64,000 nt of DNA, from positions 310,001 to 374,000 of the forward strand of contig JAALGY010000057.1 of assembly GCA_032358165.1 (NCBI GenBank). Reading direction: 5' to 3'. Positions 45,800 through 59,500 of this stretch are shown one piece after another (the stretch's first letter is position 1; every line of letters starts with the position of its first letter). Source of the stretch: Diplosphaera chodatii. Lineage: Eukaryota > Chlorophyta > Trebouxiophyceae > Prasiolales > Stichococcaceae. The notes under the pieces were generated by a model, which saw nothing but the letters and a program-made list of their open reading frames with translations, did not search any database and was not told the origin of the DNA. The position numbers and the translations under genes were made by a program.

Positions 45800-48284
45800 A
45801 TGGGGGAGGTTCCGCCCGGAAAGGTGCAGAAGGTGTCAGTAGATAGCACGCCGAGGACCAGGGGCCAGTCCATAGCAGTCATTGGCTTGCAGCCGGAAGA
45901 CATATGCCCAAATGTCACCAGGGTGCCAGGAACTAACCCGGTGCCGGTCTCACGCAGCCAGTGCCAGGTCGATGACCCCAGCCGCTTTCCCCACGGCATC
46001 AGCGCAGAGGACGCAGCACGCGGGTGCCTGCGGCTGGGCGTGATGCAGCAGGCGCTTGCCGCAGACATGCTAACAGAGCGAGGGTTTGCAACGGGCGTGG
46101 ATGCTGTCTTGGCGCAGCTTCAGCTCCTGGGCAGGGCAGAGGGGTTCTCGCTGGAGGGCAGCCCCGTCTCAGGTGCCAGCGCACAAGCGAGCTCGCCGCT
46201 CACCGCAAGCACTGTTCGAGAAACTGACGCAGGGGCAAGCAGGGATGCCTTTGCCCACGAAGATGGCCGCAGGGAGGTGCCCAGCTGGGCACCTCCCGGC
46301 AGTCCCGCGACTGGGGACTCGGACGACACCTTGAAGTTGGCAAACGAACAGGATCTGTCGGTGAGTCCTTCGTAGGCTGTCTGGTGTTTTGTTTTCGTGC
46401 TGGTGCTCCACAGGTGGTGGTCCATTCAAGTTGCTGCTGCTGTCGTCATGCAGCTTGCAGATCTGCATACCGCATCCGGCATGAGGGGTTCCCTTTGGGA
46501 TGGCGCCAAGCTGTGCAGATACATAAACATCGTCTTTGAGCTCAAGCTGTTGATGCGCACCAAGAAGGTAGATAGGCGAAGCGCTTGATCATGGCATGTG
46601 CAGTGCTTGGACATGGTGTTTGCCTTGCCAGGGCTTTGGACTAGCAGCAACAGAAACACCGGGGTATGTCTGCTGGCAATGTGTCGTTGTTGTGTATCTG
46701 TAGGAGTTTATGGACGCGATTTTACAGGCATACTCGCATGGCATAATCGCATGCGTCCACAACGCATGCAATAACGGGATTTCCCGCACTGTGCGCATTG
46801 TTCTGATGGACCAGAAGCTGCTGGTGAGCCAGTGGCAGTCTTCATCATACATGTCGCATGTTCTTCTCGATGGTAATGGGCTGAGTGTCACAGCAGGCCC
46901 GGCATGCTGCTGGTCCTACTCCTTACGGTGTACTGCAGGTCATCCTTGCTGTGTCGCTGGATGAGGAGTACGTCGAGTCCATCCACGAGCAGCACAGGGC
47001 CAAGCCGCAGCGGGTGTACAGCCGCGATGTGAAGGGTTCGTACCAGGTGAGCCGTTAGAGCGCCCCTTGCATCTGCGTCAAAACAGTGGCCCAAGCAGCC
47101 GTACTGTCAAGTCATATGGGAAGCATCCATGCTGTGCTTGGTTATTGTGGTCTATGCTGGCCTGCAGGTCCTGTTCACAGCCTGTGACACGGCAATGTTG
47201 CCTGGCAGCGCGAAGACATACATCCCCACAATGATGCACCTAATGGCAGCCACCCTTCCGATGTGCCGGCATTGGACCTCGGCAGTATGGCGCTCGCGCC
47301 TGCTGGTAAGTATCTACCTACAGATATCTATGGATGATCAGCTGCAACCTCAACACAAGAACATCAGCTGTTGCTGCAATGACCCATCGACTCCAGCAGA
47401 CCGAGTATTTGTGCGCAGAACACTGACCCCCTAGCTGGAGCACATGCAAGCACGCAGGGTCACTCAATTGGCGGCGTCTTCAATGCAGACGTCCGTGGCA
47501 GAGCGCCTGGTGACATCGTGCTCTACCATGCAGACAGTGGGTCTGTTGACAGCAGATGACAGCAGCTCAACAGAGGCGGCGCTGAGGAAGGGCGACTACC
47601 ATGCCGCCTTTCACCGCCTGCTGTTTGCCACGGTCAGCCAAGCCCACTCGAAACCACTATGTGCAGCACTACTTATGAGTCTGGCGCAACGCAGGCATGA
47701 TGATCTGCAGAGCACGAGCCTGCAGTTGGGCATCCACCTTTGCTGCAGGCGGTGCCAGCGCATGCTGAGGCGGCAGCAGTGGTGCAGGGTGGGACGGCAG
47801 CAGCTATGCAGGGTGCACCGCCCGTCCACCACTCCAAGCCGCCAGAGCTGTCACAAGCAGGCATGTGCTGGTCGTGCCGTGGTATTGTTTTTGCTGAAGC
47901 AGCTGGACCGTACCTGACCCTGCACCTGAAACAGTTCTGCTACGCCTATGTCCCACTTTTGGGGTGGTTGCCCATCTGTCAGCTTGCCTCTCCAGTGCTG
48001 AGCTGCACTGCATACATGAGGCCACTATGCGTGGTTCTGCAGTCGCTCAGCTCGTCGACGAGGTCTTCGATGGCTACGACGACGACCTGCGACAGGTTGT
48101 GCGGCAGGCGCTGCGTGCACACGGGGTCAGCAGCATGCACCACTGCAGCCGGCTTCACGCGGATGTGCTGGTGCGCACTGCAAACGATGTGCTCGCCAGA
48201 CAACTGGTCACAGCAAACGACGTGTACGGCCATGCTGTATGCTTGCAGCTGCAGCCTGATCAACGACAGCATCCCACATGCTGA
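45800..48284 (+). CDS. Unrecognised multi-exon protein
   Basis: Exons joined by good splice sites, all in phase 0: 45800-46360 (MGEVPPGKVQKVSVDSTPR...), 46454-46567 (LADLHTASGMRGSLWDGAK...MRTKK), about 46704-46823 (EFMDAILQAYSHGIIACVHN...), about 46939-47046 (VILAVSLDEEYVESIHEQH...), about 47168-47308 (VLFTACDTAMLPGSAKTY...) and about 47433-47632 (LEHMQARRVTQL...). A probable linker exon near 47742 follows, and a last exon from about 48001 (AELHCIHEATMRGSAVAQLV) to a stop at 48282-48284. The join between the last two exons is unresolved. No signal peptide, membrane segment or known catalytic motif is seen. The first exon may be preceded by a 5' exon, because a tgcag acceptor lies ten bases upstream of the ATG. 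Confidence 0.55.
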
Positions 48285-48922
48285 CGTGTGCTCCTTGGAC
48301 GCACTGCTGACAGGCCTCAGCTAAGAATCTGCCGCGCGTGAGGCTGGATATCCTGCGGGAGCAGGCGGCAAAGGCAGTTCAATCCTGATGCTGGGAGGGA
48401 ATCTCGGAGTGGATCAAGGCGTTTGGTACCTTTGACAAGCCATGCTCTGCCTGTGCCAAGTTGCAGCATCCTCACAGCCATGTACAGCAATGCTTTGGAA
48501 AAAGATGCGAAGTGCTGGCATGGAAGCGCGGTGTGACTTTTGCAGCACAGTCAAGCACGACTGGGGCATTTGCCCTTAGACGACACACCGAGGTTTTCTG
48601 GTCCTTGACATCCATCCAAACGCAAATACTGTGTCCTGTACGCGTCACAGTCTGTGTGTACCACTGCTACCCCATGGTGGTCCCCGCCTCGCAGTCATTA
48701 TAGCTAGCAAGCGAACCGTTTCCTCCATGAGTGAGCATCCTGAAGCCTATGTGTGTCATGCCCTTACGCTGCAAGTTGGGAAACTACGCACATACACCAA
48801 TGTAGGCGCCGCAGATGGTGCTGCTGCCGCCGCTGCTGACTACAGCAACACTTCATCAACTCGGCTGCCGCTCCGCTGTCTGTGGCTTTCCCAGATGTTG
48901 AGCCGCTGCTGCTGTAAAACTA
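48285..48922. other. Convergent spacer before the zinc-finger U-box gene
   Basis: This is 3' flank of the plus-strand gene and of the minus-strand U-box gene. Nothing recognisable. Confidence 0.45.
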
Positions 48923-51900
48923 TCAATCAAGACATTCGCCGCAGCTGTCGCGCTGCCGCCTGAGCATCTTGCTCGCCGCTATGAGATTCCGCAGCGCCCG
49001 GTTGGGCACCAGGCCCCTGTGCTCCAGGGGCTGATTCGTCATGGGGCTGATGCCGCTGCGCTGCAGCCATGTAGCAATCGCAGTGCGCTCATAGCTGAAG
49101 CCGTCCTGCGGGTGACAATGGAAGTGGCTGCCATGTGCTCGTATTGGAGCTGCAAAGCTGGGCAACAGCAACCTGCCCTGGGCTTGCCAAACTGCACAGA
49201 TGTAACATTTTATTGTGCACAAACCCTATCATGTTCCAGCAGCCGGCAGTTACTTGAGTCACGCTGCCGGTTTACGGCAGCGGACACCACATGTTGCATG
49301 GGAATTAGAGATGCTGCAGCAGCTCACCGCGCAGATGACGGGGTCCTTGAACACGCAGTGGGTGATGGGGCACACGAAGTCGTCAAGGGGCGGTGACGTC
49401 GCCGCTGCGCCGCCCCCCACTGCCGGTTCGCCAGCGTCGGAGCCGCTGCTGCTGGCAGGTCGTGCAGGTGCTGAACTTGGAGGCCGCGGCGGCGACGGCA
49501 GCCTCGCTGCTGCACCCGGCGCTGCCGCGGTTGGCGGAGCATCCGCTGCAGGGTGGGCTGCGGCCGGCTGCAGGGTCTGACGCCCAAGTCGTGGCGCCAG
49601 GTGCCTGCCCATCAGCTGCAGGCGGGGCAGTGCAGCAGCTCCAGCCGCTGCCTCAGTAGCTGCAGCAGCATCAGCTGCAGCGAGGCCCCTCGGTTGGTAG
49701 CCTGCTACCAGGGGTTCCAGATGCGGCGCCGCCTGGCCGGCTGGCGGGGCGGGCCATTCCGCCGCAGGGTGGGGCGCTGCGGGCTGCGGCAGGGACACCA
49801 CATCTGGCGATGGAGGCGCTGTGATGGAGCCAAACTGCAGCTGCTGCACAGGCTGGTGCCGCCGCTCGTTGTGCAGGGACGCAGGTCGCGGCTGGGATGG
49901 CTGCGGGGGCTGGACTGCCGGCGGCTGCTGAACAGGCATTGGCGCAGGCTGCTGCAGGGCTGCCGCGCTGTGCTGAGAGGGCTGCTGACGCAGGGACTGC
50001 ACTTGCGCAGGAGTCACTGTCAAAAAGCAGCAACCACACAGAGCGGACATCACCAGCAAGCACAACTTCACAGGCTCGCACAGCTGCTCGTGGAAGGGTG
50101 CATGCAGCTGTGTACCCGCCGCAGCGTCGGCTGATTTCGCATGACATGGTCCCTTGCTTCCTGCTGCCGCATGACCTGCAGCACCCAGGGAACTGCCATC
50201 ACGTGCAATTCCGACGCAGCCACTGCAAGGTGATCAATAGCTGGAGCAGGGCCGCTGGTCGTTGTGGTGGAAGATACAGCACGAAGCACTGCTGCACCAG
50301 GCATAAAAGGCTAAAGTGCTCATCGGGGCTGCCCTCACCTGCTCTCGTTGCTGTTGCATATGCTGTTGCGCTGCTGCTTGATGCTGCTGTGCCGCTTGTG
50401 CCATCTGCTGCTGGTGATGCTGTGCTGCCAGGGCCTGCTGCTGCTGCTGCAGGGGCTGCTGTGTGTGTGCTGACACCGGCTGCTGCGAAGGCGGCACAGC
50501 TTGGCTGATATGCTGGTGCCGCAGGCCCTGCAGTGAAAAGAGACACTTTCGAGACTTTGTTGCTGCATTGGCATCACTTCATGCTTCATGCAAGCATTGC
50601 CTTCGTTGGTCTACATACTCCTGTGCTGCAAACAGAGTCACTAACAGGATCGTGCAGGCTGCACACTGGCTGGGGATTGGTTAGACGGCAATCCCACCTG
50701 CTGCAGGGCCTGCTGACTTTGCAACGCACGGTCCCCGGATTCCTGCATCCCCATCAGCTGCATAATGATGATGACGAGAACATAGGTGCTGGCAGCACTG
50801 CAGACCAAGAGCTGCCCAGCAGGACACGCCAAACTGCCTAACGCAGCACACCATGAAGGCAGTGCCTTGCCATGCACCCTCGACTTGAAAACAGTGTTAC
50901 GACCTCACGCCTGACACTGGTCATACCTGGTCTCGGTACTCCTGTGTGAACGACGGCGCCGCGGCTGCACGCTGTTGTGCTGCCATACCCCCCAACCGCT
51001 CCCGCTGCTCGTGCTGATGCTGCTCCTGCTCGTACCGCTGCTGCACAGCGGACTTCTGCACTTCAGGGGCGCCCGCAGCCCCAGCGGCAGGCTGCTGCTT
51101 GGGCAGTTTGGGCAGTGTCCACCCTGCAGGTGGATCCTGCAGACACAAGTTCCACATGAGTATGATGGTTGCTGTGGCCTTTTGAACTGCGATGTGTACT
51201 TCACCCAGTTGTGCTGACATAAACATGTTGGCTCTTGGCTCTTGGCGCCTACCAAACCTGAAACCTGACGCATTGGCGAGTGACACACCAAGCTGTTTCA
51301 TAGCTGTTAAGAGCGCAGGACATGCACATGGTACAGGGTTCCTTGCAGGGGTGAGAGTCTTGCCTCAATCCAAGCCATGCGGTGCCGGTGCTCTGCTGTC
51401 TGGGAATGCGGGCCATAGTCTGCAAGTGAGCCCAGCTGCAATCCGCAGGGCCTGCAGACGTGCGGCAAGCGGCGGCAGGCCTCGAGGTGGCCCTGGCTCT
51501 GTATTCAGCACACATACTACGGTCATGCTGTCATTGTGAACGTCAGATGAGCCGCGTGGCAACAGTTGGGCCAAATGTGGTTTGCCTGCGCCCTTCCGAA
51601 TACCAGCTTGAAGACTACAAAGAGTCACGGGGGGCCACAGGATACTGCACTGCAGCAGTCATTGCGGGGACTGCCACTTGTCAAATCGACAGCATCGGCA
51701 CCTTGAAATGGACGACGGACTCGAGGCGGCTGTCCGACCACCAGCGGCACACGTCGCAGTGGGTGACGCGGCCGCCCTCGTGCGTCACCAGCCGCTGGCC
51801 CGGATACGCTTCGGCGGCCGCCTGCGACGCCTGCTGCACGCGGCCCTGCTGCGGGGGCTGCTGAGCAGACTGTGACGCCGCTCGCTGAGCTTGTGGTTGA

Positions 51901-54900
51901 CGCTGCTGCTGCTGAAACTGCTGCGGCGGCGGCAGCTGTCGCTGCTGAGCTGATGGCTGTGCCACCTGCCGCGCAGACAGCTGCTCAGGCGGCTGCAGAG
52001 CTACCTGTCGCAGGGGTTGCTGAGCTGACGGGTGAGCCTGAGGCTGCTGCTGCTGTGACTGCTGCTGCTGAGCTGGTGGCCGAGCTGCCCCCTTTGCCTG
52101 TTTCTGTGCAGCCTTGAGGGCGGTCACATGCGATGAGTGGCTGGGACCCTGCCGGTGCTGCTGCAGCTGCAAGATGACATATAACAAACTTTACCTGCTA
52201 TGCACAGCAGCCCAAAGACAGGACACCAGATCTTTGGTGGCCAGCTACTGCACCACACCCGCTAGTCACACAGCTGACCCAAACGATATTCAAACACACC
52301 GTCGTGCGATCAACAAACTTGGTGCCGCAGTCGAGGCAGACCCCGCTGCCCGCATCAATGCATCTCGCCAGGTGTCCACTGCTCTGCACATGTACAGGTG
52401 CCCGCATGCTGTCAGGATCCCCTGAACCCGACAACTCAGCTGGGGAGTGCAATGGGTGTGAGTTCTATGGACGATGTGACATGGCGGCACTTGGTACCTT
52501 GATCCCCCTGCAGCACACTAGCTCACCTGGATGTGCTCCAGGGCAGCCGCAGGCCAACGCCCCTCCCAGCTGCACACGTTGCAGTGCCACTGGCCAGGCG
52601 CGCCAGCTGCTCCCTGCTGCACGCCAGGTGCTGCTGCTGCGCCGCCGCTGCGTCTGGGCTCTCGAGGTGCGCTGGCGGCTGCCGGCGACTGCTGCTGCTG
52701 CTGCAGCAGCGGCCGCAGCGGCTGTGGCTGATGAGCTGGTGGCTGGGCCGTCTGCTGCGCCCGCCCCTGCCCAGGCGGCTGCTGACCCAGTTGCCGCCAG
52801 GGTTGCTGGGATGACGGCTGGGGCTGAGGCTGCTGCTGCTGCGACGGCGGCGGCTGCTGAGCTGGTACCTGCGCCTGCTGCGCTGCCTCGAGGGTGGCCA
52901 CTTGTGCTTTATGGCTGGAGCTCCGCTTGTGCCGCCGCCGCTGCAATGCAGCATACAACATCACTACCAACAAGAAGTGCTTGCCATAGCAAGCCATGTG
53001 TGCGTCAGCGCATGCTACTGCTTCGCCTATGGTTCCCATGCAGCACGCTGTCACACATGCATTGCAGATGATCCAGGCGTACCAACTTGTTGTCAGCAAA
53101 GCTGATACCGCATTCAAAGCACACGCTGCTGCCCGCGTCGATGCATTTAGCAAGGTGCCCACTGCTCTGCATGTGCACAAGTGCCCGAATGCAATTAGAC
53201 TCCCTGAAGACCGATGCCTCTGCCCGGTAGGGGAAGACAAGGTTTGTGGACGTCACATGATGACGCTTCATCGTTTGCTTGCACATCGCACGGCGGCACC
53301 ATGGTTCCTCACCTGGAAGTGCTCCAGGGCTGCCGCAGGCTGGCGGCCCTCCCAGCTGCACACATTGCAGCGCCACTGGCTCTGTGCACTTGCTGCTTCC
53401 TGCTGCGTACTAGCTGCTGCCGCTGTGCCGCTGCCGCCTCTGGGCTCCTTCAGACCTGGGCTTGCTGCTGCCGCCGGCTGCTGACGCTGCTGCTGCTGGT
53501 GCTGCTGTTGCTGAGACACCAGTTGGGGTGAAGGCCTCACTGTATCTGGCACTTGCTCTGTAGGGGATTGCCTGTAGTGCGCTGCCGCTGCTGTTGTGGT
53601 CTTGGCCAACCGCCCCGGGGGAGGCGCCACTGGTGGCTGCTGCGCTGGCTGCTTGTCCTCAGGGTGTTTCTCGAAAGTGCTTCCGCTTCTGGTGCTGCCA
53701 GCAGCTGCCGGTGGGTGTAGAGCGGCTGCCGCCGCCGCCGCTTGGGCAGCAGGCGCCGTTGGTGACACAGCTGGAGCAGCTGAAGGTGACGCTGCGCCAG
53801 CATCAGCCTGATGGCGCCTGCACAGCACCCATCATTGGACTGTCCACGGCATGCCCCTGACCTGCAGCCATGAGCTGAGAGACCGCACACAACATGTAAA
53901 CTGTTGACCACAAAACTCCCTGTACGTTGATCCTGACAAGGCCCCGAACAGTGTCCTGATTTGATGCTGCCGGTTTTTGGATGCCCAATCTGGGGTACTC
54001 AGGGCCCTACCAGCACAGACACTGTTGGACACGGCAGCCCCCCTGCAGCACCTAATCAGGGCGACGCGCCGGTAGTGGGTGGGCGTCCTGTTATGTGCCG
54101 CCAGCGCAGCTGCATCGGAAAGCACCTCGCCGCAGGCGCTGCATACTGACCTGCCGGCAGAGCTGGCAGCACTGCAGCTGCGGCTGTGCTGCGAGCCCTG
54201 CACACCCAAAGTCACACAATTCTGTATGATGTCAGGGACAACGCTGCAAGTGACATTCCACAGAACATCGGCATCGTCTGGGACACACCAAAGCTGCTGA
54301 CCAGCATCATTGAAATCGCAGACAGAGAGCAGCAAGCGGTGGTGTGCGGTCAAGTGCCTGGTCTCTACTGAGGGGTTGAAGCCTTGGGACGCACCACGAA
54401 GTGGCTGACTGGCAGCTCCTTCCATGTGGCGCAGAGATTGCAGCCCTGGACAGGCGCGGCGCACGAGGGTCTGGCTGCAGCTGAGGGGGTGGAATCCATG
54501 CCTTGCACAACCTCGTGCTGTGCAGGCTGCTGAGGTGCAAGCTCTGGCGCTGCTGTCGTCCCCGCGGGTGGCTGTTGCAGGTCAGTTGCTGAGCTGGGAG
54601 CGTCCCGTTCGAGCGCCGCCGCTGCCACCCGTGCTGCGCACGCAACCCCCGCCGCCCCATCGCCCATCAGCCATGCAAGCTGCGCCGCATGTCTGGGGTG
54701 CTTGGTGTGGTCGGTCAGGTGCTGGTCGCTGGGGAACCTCATGCCGCAGGGGCCGCACACGCGCACGTGGGACCCGCTCTCGACATGCCAGCAGGCTCTG
54801 TGGTGCTTGCCAGTCTGCACAGCGAAATTGCCAGCAACCTCAGCAAACTGCACACAACATTGCAGCAAGGAGGTCCCACGGGTCTGGACTGCTTGACAGT

Positions 54901-56480
54901 GCTTGTGAACTGTAAAGTCAGGCAACAAGCCGCGTGCATGGTGCAGCACGAGCCGGGGAAGCAGGCAGGGAGCGAACTGCAGACACGTGCGACGCCAGTG
55001 GCGCGTTAGACCTGGAAGTGCAGGGGGGACTGTGCACCCTGCAGCTGGCAGGCCCCGCAGCCCACGCCAGCGCTGGCTGCTGCGACCTCAGCTGCCGCGG
55101 CCGTCGCGGCCCCCAGCCGAGGCAGCTCTGCCGCCGACGGTTCGTGCACCGGAATTGCTTCCGCCGCTTCCGCCTGCAAAGCTGCCTGCCTCGCCGAGGC
55201 ATGCGCCACGGCCGGGGGGCTTGCTGCTTCCGAGCCGCCGGCTGCTGCCCCGGCCCCGCCGCCGCCAAACCAGCGCAGCCACGCCACCCGTGCGCGGTGC
55301 ATCGCCCCGCGGCGGTGCATTTCGGGGCTGCTGACGGACTTTGGCGTGCAGGACCCACACTCCAGGCACACGTGGCCCATTGCGGCCGCCCTGGCACAGC
55401 TGTCTCGGTGTGCCTGGCACTGCGGCACACACACAACACGGCAACGTCATGCTTGATCAACGCGCTGCACAGACAAGCCTGCCGAATTCGCATACTTTTC
55501 ACAACCGATGTTTCCAGAAATCGGGTGCAACGACATCGGGCTATGCCCAAGCATCTGGTGCTAGGCGAGGCTGGGCAGCCCACCGTGAAATGCTCGACGA
55601 CCTGCTCGGTTGAGCCCTTCCATTGGCACACGAAGCAGAGGACGATGCCGCCAGGCAGCAACCTGCCGCCGCAGTGCTGGGGCGCGGCCTGCTGGGGCAT
55701 TCCCGCTGGTGCCGCTGCCGCTGCTGCTGATGGCGCACCAGGTGCCGCTGCAGCGTCGGCGGCTGCTGTGCCGAGCGCAGTGCTGCCGACGACGCTGCCG
55801 CCGCCCTGCCGGCCAACTGTCTGCGGCGGAGGCTGCTGCGCCTGGGCCTGGGCTGCCGCGTGTTTGCGCAGCAACTGCGCACGCCGGTGGTGCTTTTGTG
55901 AGTGCAAGTGAGCCCTGTAATTGGCCTCGACCCCTCCGAAGTGCCGACCGCAGGGCTTGCACACAATCCTGTGCGCCAGTTGGGCGCAGCGCCGCACATG
56001 CCCCTTGCTCTGCATGGCACATGTTGCACAAGTGTCAGATGGCCCAGCGGGCGGTGCTCAACCTGCAGTTGGAGAGGCTCAGCTCTTGCCGGCATAGTGT
56101 TTACTTATGGTAGGGCGGAGACAGCAGCCAATGGCAAGATGAGCGGAACCAGGTAGCCTTTACGGGTAGAGCGGCAAGCCTACGTACCATGACATGGGCA
56201 AGTACATCTGCGCCCTTCCACACGCAAACCTTGCAAGCAAATCCTTGCCAGCCTCCTCTTTTTGGGGGTTCCTCCAGCCCTGCAGCACCCGAGACACAAG
56301 GCATTGGTAGAGTGGCAACTGCTGAAACCATCATCACCAAAACACAGGGGACGAGAACCTTGTCTGCAACCCACTGCATAATCCTCTACCTTCAGTGCTG
56401 GGCACAGAGTCGTCCTGGCTGCCAGCATCTGATGTTGCAGGCTGCTCAACTTCATCTGCGCATGAGTCCCGTTGCCCTGA

Positions 56481-56512
<32 letters not shown>

Positions 56513-59500
56513 GTGGTGCAGCGCCAGTGTCGTCCCAACAGTCGCTCTTTTCAGCTGGCAGCAGCCAGGCGATGGCCTCAATGTCGCCTGATTCGGCATG
56601 AATACCTGATTGTAGCTCAGCACCTGCGGATGCGTGTGCAGCAGCAGCAGCTGCTGCTGTTGCTGCTGCAGGGCTGCTGGTGCCTGACACAAGCGTTGCT
56701 GTGTGAGGGTCTGGCTCGCACTTGGCAGCGGCCGTGCGGTGGCTGTTGTGCCCCTGCAGTGCTGGACCTCCCGCTGCCGCATCCCGTGGCGCCTCTGAAG
56801 GAGTGCTGCTGGCTGAGCCCTGAGGCGCGTCTAAACATGCGACACCCAATGCTCCGGCTGCTGATGGCTCCCTGCTGCTGTCTGCTTCCGCACCGTCTAC
56901 TACTGCTGCGGCTCCTGAGGGGAATGACATGCTGGCTACCTCTGACTCAGCAGGATGGGGGTGCCCAGCTGCAGCAGGTGGGCGGTCGCCAGAACTAGGT
57001 TCTGACGCTGCATGCTGGACTGGCAGCTGAGCATCAGTCGAAACAGCTGAATACTCATTGCCACCTGACGCCAGCAGGGTTGACTGATCTACATGTACAT
57101 CTGCCACTCTATAGGCTGCTGCATCTGTCATGCGCTGTTCATCACACGCCGCTGGCTGCGCAGCGCTGGGTGCTGTCGGTGTTGTGGCTGAGGCGGCTCT
57201 CCTGTTGAGTGCCGCTGCAGCAAACTCGGCCGCCAGGATCTGCGCAAGATCTTCAGGCTCTGACTGATCTGACGCCCCAGCAATTGCATTCTCTGCTGCG
57301 ACGGCCGCCTGGCTGCTTGCTGCCGAGTCTGACTGATCCTCTTCGTCTGCGAACGTCTCGATGGCCGCAATACTGCATGTTCCAGACGCTGCAACAGCTG
57401 TTCCAGCTGCTGCCGCTGGATGCGGTGTCGGTGGCTGGAGGCCAAGAGGCTGTGTGAGCCCGTGCAGGTCTGCTGCCGGCGCTTCATCTGCTGGTGCTGG
57501 TGTCGGTGCATCTGCTCTCGTGTCTGTGCCAGCCCCGATTGACCCTTGCGCATGCAGCACCGGATCTGCGTCTGCTGCATCCGGAGTTGGGCTTGCAGGC
57601 TTTGTCATGTCAGCAGCCGGGGGGTCCTGGTCATGCTGAATTGCATTGACTGTCTGCCGCAGCACCTGCTGTACTGGCACCGTGGCAGCCTGCTATGCCT
57701 TCAGCCGCTGCTGGTTCGGCAGCAGCCGCTGGCTTGGCCCTGTCAACAGATGAGGCCGTTGTGCCAGTAGCCACGCCATCATCGGCCGCTGCTGGGCAGC
57801 AAACAGTCTGCGCATTGCCGGTGGCTGTAATGGCCAGCGTCGCTGCAGGCCTCAGGTCGGCTACAAGCTTCTGAGCCCGCTGCAGCGCTGCACGCTCGAT
57901 GACGGGCACTGCCATGCCCTACACAAAACACACAACCAATCCTTTTTGCTCTGCTGAGCAGTCTTTGCCACTTATCATAGGGACACTGACAAATGTGTCG
58001 TACGTGCAACCAGGAAGCAGCAGGTGGATGAAAGGCAGGCTGCCTCGTGCTGCTGCTTGCACACGCAAAGCCAGCAGGTGACACTTGTTGCAGCCCTGGC
58101 AGCCCTTGCCTGGTGGCTGCCGGAATGCAAGCAGCGCTTCAGGTTTAGGGTTTAGCTCACCATGTGGACGAGGCCGGACAGCCAGCGGCAGTAGGGCGGC
58201 ATCGTCGAAGCCGGCAGCGCCTCCAGCGCCGCCAGCAGCGCCGCCGACACGCGCATGTGTGACAGCAGCACGGCGGCCATGCCCTCGCCGCAGCCCCAGG
58301 CGCACAGTATGAGGTTCAGGTCGTTCTCGGCCACCCTGACGACAGCCGCGTCCTCTGCAGCAGTGGCACATGGACTCTTGTCAGAGCATGGCGGTGAGTG
58401 TCACGTCCGCAGGGAGGGGGAGGGACCAACCCATAGCCCTCGGTTCTATCATGGACAAAATACATGTGATGCATCAGCAGATTCCTTTGGCAGTCACATG
58501 CAGGCGCACGACTGCACATGTGCCTGCTGTCTGACAGCGCGAAGGCAGCAGGGTTTGCACACTGATGTCCAGAACTGCAATGGGATGTGCAGACCATGGT
58601 GGAGATGCTGCTCTGCATGATCACACAGTAGGCCGACCAATTCCCACGGCGTTTGCTCGACCACATGTCGTTGCACACTGTCCCCCCCAAGGGTCTCGCA
58701 CACCGTGTGCTTACAGCAGACGTTGGGGTCGTGGGTGCCTGACCGACTCACCCTGAACAGCGGGCTCGAATGTAGAGTCCCCGCCGGCGGACTGCCCGCG
58801 GGATTCCCGCTGCCTCGCCAGCGCGACCTCATCCTGCAGAGCGCGACAGCAATTGCTGGTACATCTGTGGCCATCCATGCAGGGGCTGCACCCGAGCAGG
58901 GCAGCAGGGGCTGAGCCGGATCCGTTGCCTGTATCGTCGGGGCTGTTTGCTGTGTCAAGTCTGCGGCCCCAACATCATACAGCCTTGCCAGGGTCTTGCA
59001 GCAGGGAACACGCCCCAGGGCGACCTCAACCAAGGCGAGCGACAGTGCACTTCAGGCACAGCTCACCGTGATCATAGCGCACAAGATACCGTCAGTGTCG
59101 GTCGGATCCTGCGAGAGTGCTGCGGCAGCAGTGCGGCCGAACGCCGACGGCTTGCACGGCGCCAAGTGCTGGCACTGCACCCAGTGCATTCGCAGGTGCG
59201 CGCACGCCGTGCCGATCAGCGCAGCCTCGTCCATGTCGATCTGCAGCGCAAATCGGGGTTCAGGGTGCAGGGTTCTGAAGCTAGTCTATGGTGACACACT
59301 TGGAGGCGTTGCTTGAACGATGTCGGCACATGACATTTGGTCGTGTTGTTAACAAGTCCACACGTGGTTGCTGTATTATGCATTCAAGTTAGTTGCCAGA
59401 CGCGCTACCTGCTCCAGGCGTTGCGCGACATGCAGCAGCGGCCATACCACATCGCCGTGCGCATTTGCAGCGGCCGCCAGAACTGCCGGCGTGTAAACAG

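Noticed and set aside
56189..56998. 269-codon plus-strand frame rich in Leu
   Set aside because: CAG-type repeats read backwards give polyLeu. The minus strand carries the homologous low-complexity exon and a zinc finger.
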